Under the pieces are notes generated by a model. The model was not told the origin of the DNA, searched no databases, and saw only the letters and a program-made list of their open reading frames with translations. The position numbers and the translations under genes are program-made. Positions 1-9,399 of a DNA stretch of 35,824 nt are shown here, piece by piece; position 1 is the first letter of the stretch, and every line of letters begins with the position of its first letter. Location of the stretch: contig JAKOGY010000021.1 of NCBI GenBank assembly GCA_028658405.1, positions 1 through 35,824 on the forward strand, written 5' to 3'. Source of the stretch: Dolichospermum sp. ST_sed8 (GTDB lineage Bacteria; Cyanobacteriota; Cyanobacteriia; Cyanobacteriales; Nostocaceae).

Positions 1-101
<101 letters not shown>

Positions 102-270
102 GGTTCGTCTGTTATAAGCTCTTTCAACCGTTTTTACAACCACGGTCAGGTTATTTTCTTTTTCTGACGCAGGGTACTTGTTGTATTCTGGCTTTCAAAC
201 TATAATATTTTCAAGGTTCGGTGTGACTTTTGGCGTTGCTTTTGTCTCGCTTCGCTTCAGGCACTTATTT

Positions 271-299
271 AATATATCGAATCTCCTTTGGTTTGTCAA
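271..299 (-). promoter_or_regulatory. rRNA operon promoter (sigma-70 type)
   Basis: On the minus strand a perfect -35 box TTGACA (294-299 on the plus strand as TGTCAA) is followed after exactly 17 bp by a -10-like TATATT (271-276). Transcription would start near 265 and read through a leader of about 160 nt into 16S. The two hexamers and their spacing are seen directly; function is inferred from position. The divergent glyQ gene starts about 110 bp away. Confidence 0.8.
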
Positions 300-411
300 C
301 TACTTTTTCAATCTTTTTTGAAGATTGTTTTTTATTCGCCTGAAAACTGCTCACAATGCTGGGTTTAGTCCACAATGGGTGAGGAATTGTTGACTCAAGG
401 AAGAGTAGATA

Positions 412-1296
412 GTGAATTTTCAGTCGGTAATAGCGATATTGCATCAGTTTTGGGGACAGCGTGGGTGCTTGATTGCCCAGCCCTATGATATGGAAAAGGG
501 CGCTGGTACGAAGAATCCCCATACTTTTCTAAGGGCTTTGGGTCCTGAGCCTTGGTCTGTAGCTTATGTTGAACCTTGTCGTCGTCCTACTGATGGACGT
601 TACGGGGAAAATCCAAATCGGTTTCAACATTATTATCAATACCAAGTTTTGATTAAGCCATCACCAGATAATATCCAGGAAATTTATCTTGATTCTTTAC
701 GGGCGTTAGGAATTTGTCCTGAAGACCACGATATTCGGTTTGTGGAGGATAACTGGGAAGATGCGACGGTGGGAGCTTGGGGTACTGGCTGGGAAGTCTG
801 GTTAGATGGGATGGAAATTACTCAATTTACCTATTTCCAGCAATGTGGAGGTATTGATTGCCGTCCTGTATCTATTGAGATTACTTATGGTTTGGAGCGA
901 TTGGTGATGTATCTCCAGCAAGTGGAGGCAATTACTAAGATTCAATGGACAGATGACATTACTTATGGTGATGTTCATCTTCAGGGTGAAATTGAGCAGT
1001 GTACTTATAATTTTGAAGCGTCAAATCCTGAGATGCTGCTGACGCTGTTTGGTTTATATGAGCAGGAAGCTACTCAATTAACAGAACGAGGTTTGGTTTT
1101 ACCTAGTTTGGACTATGTGATTAAGTGTTCTCATGCTTTTAATTTGCTCGATGCTAGAGGGGTGATTTCGGTGACGGAACGCACTCGTTATATTACTAGG
1201 ATTCGGCATTTGGCTAAGAAAGTAGCTCATTTATATGTTGAGCAAAGGGAAAAGTTGGGTTTTCCGTTGCTGAAAACTACTGTTGGTACGAAATAG
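412..1296 (+). CDS. glyQ: Glycyl-tRNA synthetase alpha subunit
   Basis: This is the alpha chain of the bacterial alpha2-beta2 glycyl-tRNA synthetase, which charges tRNA-Gly in the cytoplasm. The 294-residue length is normal for GlyQ, and the whole protein is highly family-like: N-terminal [17 protein letters not shown], then the catalytic-core segments [25 protein letters not shown] and [20 protein letters not shown]. The start is GTG at 412, preceded by an AAGGAAG ribosome-binding site about 8 bp upstream. The beta subunit (glyS) is not adjacent, as is usual in cyanobacteria. The gene is divergent from the rRNA operon and followed by a terminator-like hairpin. Confidence 0.97.
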   Translation: MNFQSVIAILHQFWGQRGCLIAQPYDMEKGAGTKNPHTFLRALGPEPWSVAYVEPCRRPTDGRYGENPNRFQHYYQYQVLIKPSPDNIQEIYLDSLRALGICPEDHDIRFVEDNWEDATVGAWGTGWEVWLDGMEITQFTYFQQCGGIDCRPVSIEITYGLERLVMYLQQVEAITKIQWTDDITYGDVHLQGEIEQCTYNFEASNPEMLLTLFGLYEQEATQLTERGLVLPSLDYVIKCSHAFNLLDARGVISVTERTRYITRIRHLAKKVAHLYVEQREKLGFPLLKTTVGTK

Positions 1297-1309
1297 AAAT
1301 CTGATCTAG

Positions 1310-1335
1310 CGTTACCAGCCTTAAAACTGGTAACG
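1310..1335 (+). terminator. Hairpin after glyQ, probable terminator
   Basis: A perfect 9-bp inverted repeat (CGTTACCAG / CTGGTAACG) with an 8-nt loop lies 14 nt after the glyQ stop. There is no clear U-tract behind it, so termination or mRNA-end protection is inferred from position only. Confidence 0.5.
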
Positions 1336-1402
1336 TATAACGTATATAGTGTTTGTTGATAGCGTAGTGTGGTGTAATCCATAACAGTCTTTTCGTGAAG
1401 GT

Positions 1403-1534
1403 TAGTAGGGGCGTATAACAATACGCCCGTACAGCAATACGTCCGTACAGCAATACGTCCGTATAGAAATCAGTAGAAATGTATAGCAATACGCCACTAC
1501 TGAACCACGAAGGAGCAAAGGACACGAAGGAGTG
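1403..1534. repeat. Mosaic intergenic repeats (GGGCGTAT hairpin, 16-bp tandem, CACGAAGG element)
   Basis: The 385-bp gap between glyQ and the next gene carries no convincing gene. It holds an 8-bp hairpin with AACA loop (GGGCGTAT/ATACGCCC, 1409-1428), then 16-bp units ACAGCAATACGTCCGT repeated twice (about 1430-1461) and degenerate further copies to 1497. After that comes a GAACCACGAAGG...ACACGAAGG element (about 1501-1530), which recurs at 5301 and, inverted, near 21620. These resemble the dispersed repeats of filamentous cyanobacteria. Confidence 0.7.
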
Positions 1535-1681
1535 CTATTCGTTGTGAGTGAATCACGATGTAAGGGAAAAATTAGCTATTACCAATTCCCTCGGGTACAT
1601 TTTTTCTGTTATCTATACTACAATAGGGATTATTTTAAAATTTCATGAAGAAATATCAATAGTTTTGGCAAAATAGTGATC

Positions 1682-2842
1682 ATGTCTAATCAACATTCTA
1701 CTGAAACTTTATCTACTCAAACAAAAGAATGTAGAGACGTTCCATGGAACGTCTCCACAATTGCCCCAGGGAAAGTAATGCGGGGTGCGGGTGTGTTGTC
1801 AACTGTTGCAGGTGAAGTAGCTAAGTTAGGAAGTCGTCCGTTAATTATTGCTGGAAATCAGACTCTCAATTTTAGTCAGGAGAGTTTACAACCTCTTTTC
1901 CAATCTCAACAATTACATCCTGTCTTAGTTTCTTATGGTGCTGATTGTTGTGAAGCTAGTTTGAAGGCTTTACGCAAAGCCGCCAAGGAACATAAGACTG
2001 ATATGATTATCGGTATTGGTGGTGGCAAAGCTTTAGATACGGCTAAGTTAGTCGCCCACCAATTAACATTACCCATTGTCACAATTCCCACTTCTGCGGC
2101 TACCTGTGCAGCCTGGACAGCCCTTTCTAATGTCTATTCGGCTATGGGAGCGTTTTTGTATGATGTGGCTTTATCTCGCTGTCCTGATTTGCTGATTTTG
2201 GATTATGATTTAATTCAGACTGCACCCCAACGGACTTTAGTGGCAGGTATTGGAGATGCGATCGCTAAATGGTACGAAGCATCTGTGAGTAGTGGACACT
2301 CAGAGCAGACTTTAATTATAGCCGCAGTCCAACAAGCGCGAGTTTTAAGAGATATTTTATTACAAAAGTCTGCTTCTGCGTTAGAGTCTCCCGGTAGTGA
2401 AGTTTGGCAAGAAGTTGTAGACGCAACTGTACTTCTAGCGGGGGTAATTGGGGGACTTGGTGGGGCGCAATGTCGCACAGTTGCGGCTCATGCAGTTCAT
2501 AATGGCTTAACCCATATTTCTGGACATGGTAGTATTCACGGGGAAAAGGTCGCTTATGGTATTCTGGTACAACTGCGGTTAGAAGAAATGATCCAGGGAA
2601 ATCAACTAGCAGCGTCAGCAAGACAACAATTGTTGAAGTTCTATGACCTTATTGGACTACCCCAAAAATTAGCAGATTTAGGATTGGGTAATATCACTCT
2701 GGTTGAGTTACAAACAGCAGCAGAAATTAGTTTAGAACCTAATTCTGATATCCATCGTTTACCTTTTAATGTAGCCTTGGAACAATTGATGGCCGCAATG
2801 GTTTCTACTACTGCACCAAGTCAATTAAAATTTAAAAGTTAA
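1682..2842 (+). CDS. Iron-containing alcohol dehydrogenase / glycerol dehydrogenase-like oxidoreductase
   Basis: A 386-residue member of the group III metal-dependent alcohol dehydrogenase fold. Nucleotide binding is shown by GIGGGKALD (about residues 111-119). Likely metal ligands are Asp in GDAIAKWYE (about 192), His in HAVHNG (about 273) and His in IHGEKV (about 287), in the order seen in glycerol dehydrogenase (GldA). The true substrate cannot be told from sequence. ATG 1682 is preferred over an in-frame GTG at 1676; neither has a strong ribosome-binding site. Odd point: the N-terminal extension is coded partly by a 28-bp palindromic repeat (1731-1758) read in frame as CRDVPWNVST. A downstream Met in GKVMRGAG is too close to the conserved core to be an attractive start. 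Confidence 0.85.
   Translation: MSNQHSTETLSTQTKECRDVPWNVSTIAPGKVMRGAGVLSTVAGEVAKLGSRPLIIAGNQTLNFSQESLQPLFQSQQLHPVLVSYGADCCEASLKALRKAAKEHKTDMIIGIGGGKALDTAKLVAHQLTLPIVTIPTSAATCAAWTALSNVYSAMGAFLYDVALSRCPDLLILDYDLIQTAPQRTLVAGIGDAIAKWYEASVSSGHSEQTLIIAAVQQARVLRDILLQKSASALESPGSEVWQEVVDATVLLAGVIGGLGGAQCRTVAAHAVHNGLTHISGHGSIHGEKVAYGILVQLRLEEMIQGNQLAASARQQLLKFYDLIGLPQKLADLGLGNITLVELQTAAEISLEPNSDIHRLPFNVALEQLMAAMVSTTAPSQLKFKS
1731..1758. repeat. Palindromic repeat inside a coding region
   Basis: A perfect 22-bp palindrome (1734-1755, centre CCATGG) extends to 28 bp with one mismatched pair. It lies within codons near the N-terminus of the dehydrogenase gene and keeps the frame. A degenerate copy sharing the CCATGGAACGTCTC core is at 28481-28518 between genes, so this is a dispersed element. 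Confidence 0.8.
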
Positions 2843-2892
2843 AAATGGGTAATGGGTAATTGGAGATAGAAAGCAAAAGCTGATTTTTCCTA

Positions 2893-2913
2893 TTCCCTGT
2901 TCCCTGTTCCCTA
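2893..2913. repeat. Short heptamer tandem repeat (TTCCCTG)
   Basis: About three copies of a TTCCCTG/TTCCCTA heptamer lie between the dehydrogenase and the aminotransferase gene. The same heptamer occurs in longer arrays at 31347-31410 and, inverted, near 31196-31226. Confidence 0.7.
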
Positions 2914-2928
2914 TTTTGAGGTGAAAGA

Positions 2929-4113
2929 ATGAGTTTGAGTTGGATTACTCCCGCAGAACGGATACGAAAATTACCGCCTTATGTGTTTGCTCGTTTGGAT
3001 GAATTAAAGGCTAAGGCTAGAGAACAGGGACTAGATTTAATTGATTTGGGTATGGGAAATCCTGATGGTCCCACACCACAGCCTGTAATAGATGCCGCAA
3101 TTGCAGCTTTGCAAAATCCGGCTAATCACGGTTATCCACCTTTTGAAGGAACTGCTAGTTTCCGTAAAGCTATTACTCAATGGTATCATCGCCGTTATGG
3201 TGTGGTTTTAGATCCTGATAGTGAGGCTTTACCTTTACTCGGTTCTAAGGAAGGTTTGGGGCATTTAGCGATCGCCTATATTAATCCTGGTGATACTGTA
3301 TTAGTACCTTCACCATCTTACCCTGTGCATTTTCGTGGACCGATTATTGCTGGGGGAGTGATTCACAATTTAATTCTTAAAGAAGAAAATAACTGGTTAA
3401 TTGATTTAGCAGCTATTCCTGACGAAGTGGCAAGAAAAGCCAAAATTCTCTATTTTAATTATCCTAGTAATCCTACCGCAGCCACAGCCCCCCGTGAATT
3501 TTTTGAGGAAATTGTGGCGTTTGCACACAAATATGAAATTCTTTTAGTCCATGATTTATGTTATGCAGAATTAGCTTTTGATGGTTATCAACCTACTAGC
3601 TTATTAGAAATTCCTGGTGCAAAGGAGATTGGTGTAGAGTTTCACACTCTCTCTAAAACCTATAATATGGCAGGTTGGCGGGTTGGGTTTGTTGTTGGCA
3701 ACCGTCACGTTATCCAAGGTTTGCGGACACTAAAAACTAATTTAGATTATGGCATTTTTTCGGCTTTGCAAACTGCGGCAGAAACAGCTTTGCAACTTCC
3801 TGATAGTTATTTACATGAAGTGCAGCAACGTTACCGCACTCGTCGAGATTTTTTAATTGATGGTTTGGGTAAGTTGGGGTGGAATATTCCCAAAACTGAA
3901 GCAACTATGTATTTGTGGATAAAATGTCCTGTGGGGATGAATTCCACAGATTTTGCTTTGCACGTTCTCCAGCAAACGGGTGTGGTTCTGACTCCTGGTA
4001 ATGCCTTTGGTGTGGGTGGTGAAGGCTATGTGAGAATTAGTTTAATTGCAGATTGCGATCGCTTGGCTGAAGCTTTACAAAGATTCAAGGAAGCAGGAAT
4101 TTGCTATCAATAG
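2929..4113 (+). CDS. PLP-dependent class I/II aminotransferase (aspartate/LL-diaminopimelate aminotransferase-like)
   Basis: A fold-type I aminotransferase of 394 residues. The Schiff-base lysine is K243 in LSKTYNMAGWR; NYPSNPT (177-183), D209 and Y212 bind the PLP ring; R369 in GYVRIS should bind the substrate carboxylate. It most resembles cyanobacterial proteins often labelled LL-diaminopimelate or aspartate aminotransferase, but it is shorter than the canonical plant/cyanobacterial DapL and starts differently, so the amino donor is uncertain. A clear ribosome-binding site (GAGGTGAAAGA) precedes the ATG. It may be co-transcribed with the dehydrogenase 86 bp upstream, although a repeat lies between them. 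Confidence 0.88.
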   Translation: MSLSWITPAERIRKLPPYVFARLDELKAKAREQGLDLIDLGMGNPDGPTPQPVIDAAIAALQNPANHGYPPFEGTASFRKAITQWYHRRYGVVLDPDSEALPLLGSKEGLGHLAIAYINPGDTVLVPSPSYPVHFRGPIIAGGVIHNLILKEENNWLIDLAAIPDEVARKAKILYFNYPSNPTAATAPREFFEEIVAFAHKYEILLVHDLCYAELAFDGYQPTSLLEIPGAKEIGVEFHTLSKTYNMAGWRVGFVVGNRHVIQGLRTLKTNLDYGIFSALQTAAETALQLPDSYLHEVQQRYRTRRDFLIDGLGKLGWNIPKTEATMYLWIKCPVGMNSTDFALHVLQQTGVVLTPGNAFGVGGEGYVRISLIADCDRLAEALQRFKEAGICYQ

Positions 4114-4163
4114 GAAGTTTCTGTATACCTAAATTGATATTTAGTTCCACCAACACCATAATT

Positions 4164-5234
4164 TTAACTATTTTTCGGTCTTCTTAATGGCTGAGAATTA
4201 ATCGGACCAAGAATTTGATTTAAACCCCGTAATTGTTCAGCCGTACCCATGCAAATTAAGGTATCTCCTGACATTAAAACCGTATCTCCAGTTGGTCCAC
4301 CAATGAGATTACCATCAAGGCGGCGAATAGCGAGAACTAATGCTCCTGATTGCGATCGCAATTTGGCTCTTTGTAAAGTTTGACCTACATAGGGACATCT
4401 ATCCGGATCTAGTAAAAATTCTTCCATATATAATTGACGGTCTGCACCCGAGAGAATCCCATCCACAAAGTCTAAAATTTGAGGTCTGAGGGCTGCTGCT
4501 GCCATGCGTTTACCGCCAGTAATATATGGTGAAATTACGGCATCTGCGCCACCACGTTGTAATTTTTGTACCGCTTCTTCTGTACTAGCGCGAGCGATCG
4601 CTCTAATTTCTGGATTCAGAGTTTTTGCTGATAAAACAGTATATAAATTTTCCGCATCCGAAGGTAAAGCCGCCACAATACAAATTGCTTTGACAATGCC
4701 AACTTTTAACAAAGAATCATCTAATGTGGCATCACCTTGAAAAACAGTGTAACCAATTTCCTGAGCCTTTTGGACAGATTCAAGTTCCGAATCAATAATC
4801 ACAAAAGAAACACCTTCAGCCTGAAATTCCTTAGCAATTTGTCGCCCTGTGCGGCTAAATCCACAGATAATATAATGTCCTGATAATGATTGCATTAAAC
4901 GCCTTTGTTGTCGGAGTCGAATTCCTTCTAAAAAATAGCCTTCAATCACAGCGGCTGTAAATCTATTGACAATATAAGTAAGATTCACCACACCCATTAA
5001 AATTAAGACAATGGTAAATAAACGCCCTCGACTACCTAATGGGTGAGTTTCTCCATAACCTACAGTTGCTAAAGTAATCACGGTCATGTAAGCCGCATCT
5101 TCCCATTTCCAGCCCTCAACTAAGGAATACCATAAAGTCCCAATTAGGGAAATACCAGCTAAAGCAAGCGCCCCAGCCATTAATTCTTTTTGAATCCGTT
5201 GATATTTTTGTTCAAGGGTAGAATACACAGGCAA
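4164..5234 (-). CDS. Potassium channel protein with RCK (TrkA-N and TrkA-C) domains
   Basis: A 356-residue MthK-type channel subunit in the membrane. TM1 is at about residues 19-38, the pore loop carries the selectivity filter TVGYGE (57-62), and TM2 is about 71-98. The cytoplasmic part begins with a Rossmann RCK domain (HYIICGFSRTG, 120-130, with acidic D148 at the end of the second strand, suggesting a nucleotide ligand) and ends in a TrkA-C-type domain (about 265-345). It should gate K+ flow by ligand binding. It is convergent with the aminotransferase gene, with 50 bp between stops, and divergent from argD. Confidence 0.92.
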   Translation of the reverse strand: MPVYSTLEQKYQRIQKELMAGALALAGISLIGTLWYSLVEGWKWEDAAYMTVITLATVGYGETHPLGSRGRLFTIVLILMGVVNLTYIVNRFTAAVIEGYFLEGIRLRQQRRLMQSLSGHYIICGFSRTGRQIAKEFQAEGVSFVIIDSELESVQKAQEIGYTVFQGDATLDDSLLKVGIVKAICIVAALPSDAENLYTVLSAKTLNPEIRAIARASTEEAVQKLQRGGADAVISPYITGGKRMAAAALRPQILDFVDGILSGADRQLYMEEFLLDPDRCPYVGQTLQRAKLRSQSGALVLAIRRLDGNLIGGPTGDTVLMSGDTLICMGTAEQLRGLNQILGPINSQPLRRPKNS

Positions 5235-5300
5235 TTAAAAATTAAGAATTAAAAATTAAAAAACTCCTACTCCCTTCCCAATAGAAGAATATGGATTAAA

Positions 5301-5366
5301 TGAACCACGAAGGGACGAAGAACACGAAGGAAGAAAGAAGAAGGAAGAAGGAAGAAGGAAGAAGAT
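5301..5366. repeat. CACGAAGG element followed by GAAGAAG heptamer array
   Basis: The gap between the channel gene and argD has a TGAACCACGAAGGGACGAAG element related to those at 1501 and 21620. It runs into about four tandem GGAAGAA heptamers. This is typical cyanobacterial short tandem repetitive DNA; no gene is seen here. Confidence 0.75.
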
Positions 5367-5477
5367 AGGTAATCTTATCCTGGGAGGGGAGTAATATCAA
5401 GATTGAGAATAAATTTTGCTCATATTTCCCAGAACCTAGTACAGTATTACGATAAAAGCTTTTCAGGAGTAGCGGTA

Positions 5478-6761
5478 GTGAGCGTGCAAACTCTAATTGA
5501 ACAAGCCACGAACCTCTCGGAGTCAGGTATTATGCCATCTACACCTTTTGATGTTGATAGCTTTGATGCGGCTGTCATGTCTACTTATGGACGGTTTCCT
5601 TTGGCTTTAGAACGGGGTGCTGGTTGCCGTGTTTGGGATAGTCAGGGGAATGAATATCTGGATTTTGTTGCGGGTATTGCCACTTGTACTCTAGGACACG
5701 CCCATCCAGTAATGGTAGAGGCTGTAACTAGACAAATCCAAAAATTGCATCATGTTTCTAATTTGTACTATATTCCTGAACAGGGTGAATTAGCTAAATG
5801 GATTGTTAATCATTCCTGTGCAGATAGAGTATTTTTCTGCAATTCTGGTGCTGAAGCTAACGAGGCAGCAATTAAACTAGCGCGGAAATATGCCCACACT
5901 GTCCTAGAAATTGCCCACCCGATCATTTTAACTGCCCATGCCAGTTTTCACGGACGGACTTTAGCCACCGTTACCGCGACTGGACAACCAAAATATCAAA
6001 AGCATTTTGATCCTTTAGTTCCTGGTTTCCATTATGTAAATTACAACGATATTAGAGCAGTGGAAGCCGCTGTTACTGAATTAGATGAGGGTAATTATCG
6101 GGTCGGGGCAATTTTAATTGAACCATTGCAGGGGGAAGGTGGCGTTCGTCCTGGGGATGTTGCTTACTTTAAGCGGTTACGAGAGATTTGCAACGAAACA
6201 GGCATTTTGTTGATTTTCGACGAAGTGCAGGTTGGTATGGGACGCAGTGGCAAATTATGGGGTTATGAACATTTGGGAGTAGAACCAGATATTTTCACCA
6301 GTGCGAAAGGTTTGGGCGGTGGTATTCCCATCGGTGCGATGATGAGTAAGAAATTTTGTGATATTTTCCAACCAGGAGAACACGCAAGTACATTTGGCGG
6401 TAATCCCTTTGTTTGTGGTGTGGCGCTGAGTGTTTGTGAGACTTTGGAAAAAGAGAATATTTTAGAAAATGTCAGAGAACAGGGCGCACATTTACGAGAA
6501 GGATTAAGAGCGATCGCTCGTCAATATCCTCAGCATATCTCAGAAGTGCGTGGTTGGGGTTTAATCAGCGGTATGGAAATCAAAGCCGATATTCCTTTAA
6601 CAGCGCCTGAAGTTGTCAAAGCTGCTATGGCGGAAGGTTTATTACTTGTTCCCGCAGGTCCAAAAGTAGTGCGGTTTGTTCCCCCTCTCATTGTCACAGA
6701 GGCAGAAATCAAGCAAGCATTAAAAGCTGTAGAAAAAGTATTAGCTAAACTGACAGCATAG
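5478..6761 (+). CDS. argD: Acetylornithine aminotransferase
   Basis: Converts N-acetylglutamate semialdehyde to N-acetylornithine in arginine synthesis. The class III aminotransferase core is complete: NSGAEANEAAIKLAR (phosphate-binding region), FHGRTL, FDEVQVGMGR with the ring-binding Asp (about 248), FTSAKGLGGGIP with Schiff-base Lys (about 277), and STFGGNPF. The reading frame is open back to 5403, but GTG 5478 is preferred: it gives the usual N-terminus (SVQTLIEQ) and length (427 residues) and has an AGGAG ribosome-binding site 8 bp upstream. An AT-rich hairpin follows the stop. Confidence 0.94.
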   Translation: MSVQTLIEQATNLSESGIMPSTPFDVDSFDAAVMSTYGRFPLALERGAGCRVWDSQGNEYLDFVAGIATCTLGHAHPVMVEAVTRQIQKLHHVSNLYYIPEQGELAKWIVNHSCADRVFFCNSGAEANEAAIKLARKYAHTVLEIAHPIILTAHASFHGRTLATVTATGQPKYQKHFDPLVPGFHYVNYNDIRAVEAAVTELDEGNYRVGAILIEPLQGEGGVRPGDVAYFKRLREICNETGILLIFDEVQVGMGRSGKLWGYEHLGVEPDIFTSAKGLGGGIPIGAMMSKKFCDIFQPGEHASTFGGNPFVCGVALSVCETLEKENILENVREQGAHLREGLRAIARQYPQHISEVRGWGLISGMEIKADIPLTAPEVVKAAMAEGLLLVPAGPKVVRFVPPLIVTEAEIKQALKAVEKVLAKLTA

Positions 6762-6768
6762 GTAATCA

Positions 6769-6812
6769 AAAATTCGTAATTAGTAATTTAATAATTATCA
6801 ATTACGAATTTT
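6769..6812 (+). terminator. AT-rich hairpin after argD
   Basis: A 13-bp perfect inverted repeat (AAAATTCGTAATT / AATTACGAATTTT) with an 18-nt loop begins 8 nt after the argD stop, and its right arm runs into a T-rich stretch. It could act as a terminator; similar AATTACGAATT elements recur in cyanobacterial spacers. Confidence 0.6.
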
Positions 6813-6910
6813 TTATCTTGATAAATTTAAACAGATCAATTTGGAAGAAATTAATCAAAAAATGCCATAAAATATAAGTAAGGATGTTTTTCAGTAATAC
6901 ATAACAAATT

Positions 6911-7228
6911 ATGCCAGAAACAAAATCTACTCATACAGTCCGCAGAGGCAGAATCTTCCCGGAAATTCAATGGACTCAAGAACAGAAAGCGCAATGGCAG
7001 GCTGAACGGGAAACATTGTCTCAAAACTGCAAAATAATTTTTGAGCAGTTACAACCAGAACTAATTAAAACTCACTATAACTGGTACATAGCCATTGAGC
7101 CAAATAGTCGTGAATATTTTATTAATGAAGATCCCCTATTAGCCGCACAACAAGCACATCAAAAATACCCAAATGTCAAATTGCACGTTTTCCGAATTAA
7201 TGAAACTGGAGTATGTGGCAAAATATGA
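6911..7228 (+). CDS. Small conserved cyanobacterial protein of unknown function
   Basis: A 105-residue soluble protein with no signal peptide or membrane segment. The N-terminal half is charged (RRGRIFPEIQWTQEQKAQW). The C-terminal half has the pattern HYNWYIAIEPNSREYFI followed by DPLLAAQQAHQKYPN and LHVFRINETGVCG, a WYVAIE...A..KYP...VFRI layout like DUF5678-type small domains seen beside proteases and toxin-antitoxin genes. I do not recognise a function. No strong ribosome-binding site is visible. It precedes the DUF1963 gene by 103 bp on the same strand. Confidence 0.7.
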   Translation: MPETKSTHTVRRGRIFPEIQWTQEQKAQWQAERETLSQNCKIIFEQLQPELIKTHYNWYIAIEPNSREYFINEDPLLAAQQAHQKYPNVKLHVFRINETGVCGKI

Positions 7229-7331
7229 GCTTGGGTAAATTTGCTGACTAGAATAATACTTACTACAAATAAAAGAAAGACTTTTCAAATATTAACAATA
7301 TCATTCATTATCACATCTGAGGTTAATTATC

Positions 7332-8387
7332 ATGAAATCCAATAAAATATTTAGATTAAGTTCTCTGAGAACTTCCATTCACATAGACGGCTGCAATGTT
7401 ACCCATTATCAAGAACTTCATAAATTCTCTGCTGAAGCAGAAGCAGTAGCTTTTTTTAATCAAAGTATTCAAGAATTACTCACACATGGTTGGTATGATA
7501 TCGAATCTATCCCAGCAGAGGAAAATAACAAAGATTTTACTCCAGATGAATTATATGGAATGTTCTTAGAATTAAAAAATCAGGTAGATAAATTTGCCAA
7601 TACAATTATCAAATCTTATATAAAAATTACTCCAACTTCAACATCAGAAACTAGCTTATGGCAAAGTAAATTTGGTGGGTTACCTTATTTTCCTAAACAT
7701 CTTGATTATCCCAAAGCCCAAGATTCTACACCCCTTCATCTTTTAGCACAAATCAACTTTTCAGAAACTCCTAAATTAGAAGATTTACCAGAGAAAGGGA
7801 TTCTTCAGTTTTATATTGAAGCCGGAGGTGAGACAGCCTATGGAATTGAAGAATATCCCCAATTAGCACAAACTACTTTTAGAGTTATTTATTTTCCTGA
7901 ACCAGATTTGAATATTGATAATCTCCTAGATAATTTTGAGTTTTTACCTCCAGGAATGGGTTTACCATTATCAGATTGTCTAGGTTTGAATTTTGCTATT
8001 AAATCAACTCCCATGAGTGCATCAGATTATCGGTTTAGATCCTTAGTTAAAAGCTATTTTCCCATCTTCAAACAAAGTAATTTAACTAAAGCAATGGAAA
8101 ATTCTTTAGAAGAACTTGCAGATGATTTCATCAATGAGTATGAAGAAAAATATGAGGAATTATTAGGAGGACACCGTTTAGGAGGATATCCCGCATTTGT
8201 GCAAAATGATGATCGTGCGGAGTTGCAGGAAGAGGAAGGTTATGATTTTCTGCTATTACAAATGGACTCTGATGATGATCACTCAATTATGTGGGGAGAT
8301 GAGGGAATTGGCAACTTTTTCATTCAGCCTTCTGCATTGAAACGGTTGGATTTTTCTAAGGTTTTGTACACCTATGCTTGTTGTTGA
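7332..8387 (+). CDS. DUF1963 (YwqG-like) domain protein
   Basis: A 351-residue soluble protein. Residues of about 100-350 match the DUF1963/YwqG layout: SLWQSKFGGLPYFPK, PLHLLAQINF, GILQFYIE, then LGGYPAFVQND, LLLQMDSDDD and a C-terminal MWGDEGIGNFFI. The first roughly 75 residues (THYQELHKFSAEAEAVAFF...HGW) look like a separate small domain, possibly WGR-like. YwqG proteins occur in polymorphic-toxin and immunity neighbourhoods, but their biochemical role is not established. The gene stands alone between a small hypothetical and an Rpn nuclease. Confidence 0.8.
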   Translation: MKSNKIFRLSSLRTSIHIDGCNVTHYQELHKFSAEAEAVAFFNQSIQELLTHGWYDIESIPAEENNKDFTPDELYGMFLELKNQVDKFANTIIKSYIKITPTSTSETSLWQSKFGGLPYFPKHLDYPKAQDSTPLHLLAQINFSETPKLEDLPEKGILQFYIEAGGETAYGIEEYPQLAQTTFRVIYFPEPDLNIDNLLDNFEFLPPGMGLPLSDCLGLNFAIKSTPMSASDYRFRSLVKSYFPIFKQSNLTKAMENSLEELADDFINEYEEKYEELLGGHRLGGYPAFVQNDDRAELQEEEGYDFLLLQMDSDDDHSIMWGDEGIGNFFIQPSALKRLDFSKVLYTYACC

Positions 8388-8440
8388 GAAATGGGTTTCT
8401 CTTGATTAAATATCCGATACAAACATCTACCAATTAACAC

Positions 8441-9388
8441 ATGACCAAAAAGCGTGAAAGAGCCGACCAAGACAGCCCGTGGAAAGAAATATTAGAAGCA
8501 TACTTTCCTCAAGCGATGCAATTTTTCTTCCCGGAAACAGCCGCATTAATTAACTGGGAAATACCCCACGAATTTCTAGATAAAGAATTTCAACAAATAG
8601 CCCGCAAAGCCAAACAAGGCAGAAGATATGCAGATAAATTAGTCAAAGTGTGGCAACACCAGGGAGAAGAAATTTGGCTATTGATACACATAGAAATTCA
8701 AGCAAAAGCAGAAGAAATCTTTCCCGAAAGAATGTTTTCCTACAACCTGCGGATTTTCGACTGTTTTGGCAAACCTGCCATTAGTCTCGCTATTTTATGC
8801 GATTCAGATCCTAAATGGCGACCAAAGCAATACAGTTATAATTATCCTGATACCAGATTAAACTTTGAATTTGGCACAGTCAAACTGCTAGATTATCAAA
8901 ACCGTTGGCAAGAATTAGAAGCCAGCAATAATCCTTTTGCAACGGTGGTAATGGCACATTTGAAGACACAACAAACTAGCAAAAAACCTCAAGAACGAAA
9001 AACCTGGAAATTTAGCTTAATTCGCCGGTTGTATGCACAAGGATTGCAAGAAAAGGATATTCGTAACCTTTACCACTTTATAGATTGGGTTATGATATTA
9101 CCAAAAGCATTAGAAGCGGAGTTTTGGCAAGATTTTAAACAATTTGAACAGGAGCAAACTATGACATATATTACTACAGGTGAGCGCATTGGCTACGAGC
9201 GCGGAATAGCAGAAGGTGAACAAAATATTGTGATCCGACTACTACAAAAACGGGTGGGAAGTTTACCAGAAGAAATTAGGAAGAAAATTCAAACTCTTTC
9301 TTTAAATCAGCTAGAATCACTTGGTGAGGCGTTACTAGATTTTACAGCTATTGAGGATTTGTTTAACTGGTTAGACTCTTATCAGTAA
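8441..9388 (+). CDS. Rpn family PD-(D/E)XK nuclease with C-terminal DUF4351
   Basis: A 315-residue recombination-promoting-nuclease family protein, also labelled putative transposase in older annotation. The nuclease core shows YADKLVKVW (Asp about 65) and WLLIHIEIQ (Glu 85, Gln 87), the D...ExQ pattern of this PD-(D/E)XK group. The last roughly 60 residues (RLLQKRVGSLPEEIRKKIQ...LGEALLDF) form the DUF4351 tail. Proteins of this family cut DNA and are linked to mobility and phage defence. Its paralogue is the gene at 27454-28449, about 50% alike by eye over the core but with another C-terminus. Confidence 0.88.
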   Translation: MTKKRERADQDSPWKEILEAYFPQAMQFFFPETAALINWEIPHEFLDKEFQQIARKAKQGRRYADKLVKVWQHQGEEIWLLIHIEIQAKAEEIFPERMFSYNLRIFDCFGKPAISLAILCDSDPKWRPKQYSYNYPDTRLNFEFGTVKLLDYQNRWQELEASNNPFATVVMAHLKTQQTSKKPQERKTWKFSLIRRLYAQGLQEKDIRNLYHFIDWVMILPKALEAEFWQDFKQFEQEQTMTYITTGERIGYERGIAEGEQNIVIRLLQKRVGSLPEEIRKKIQTLSLNQLESLGEALLDFTAIEDLFNWLDSYQ

Positions 9389-9399
9389 AAATATGTAAT

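Noticed and set aside
5403-5477. N-terminal extension of ArgD
   Set aside because: It has no counterpart in the family; GTG 5478 has a ribosome-binding site and gives the normal N-terminus.
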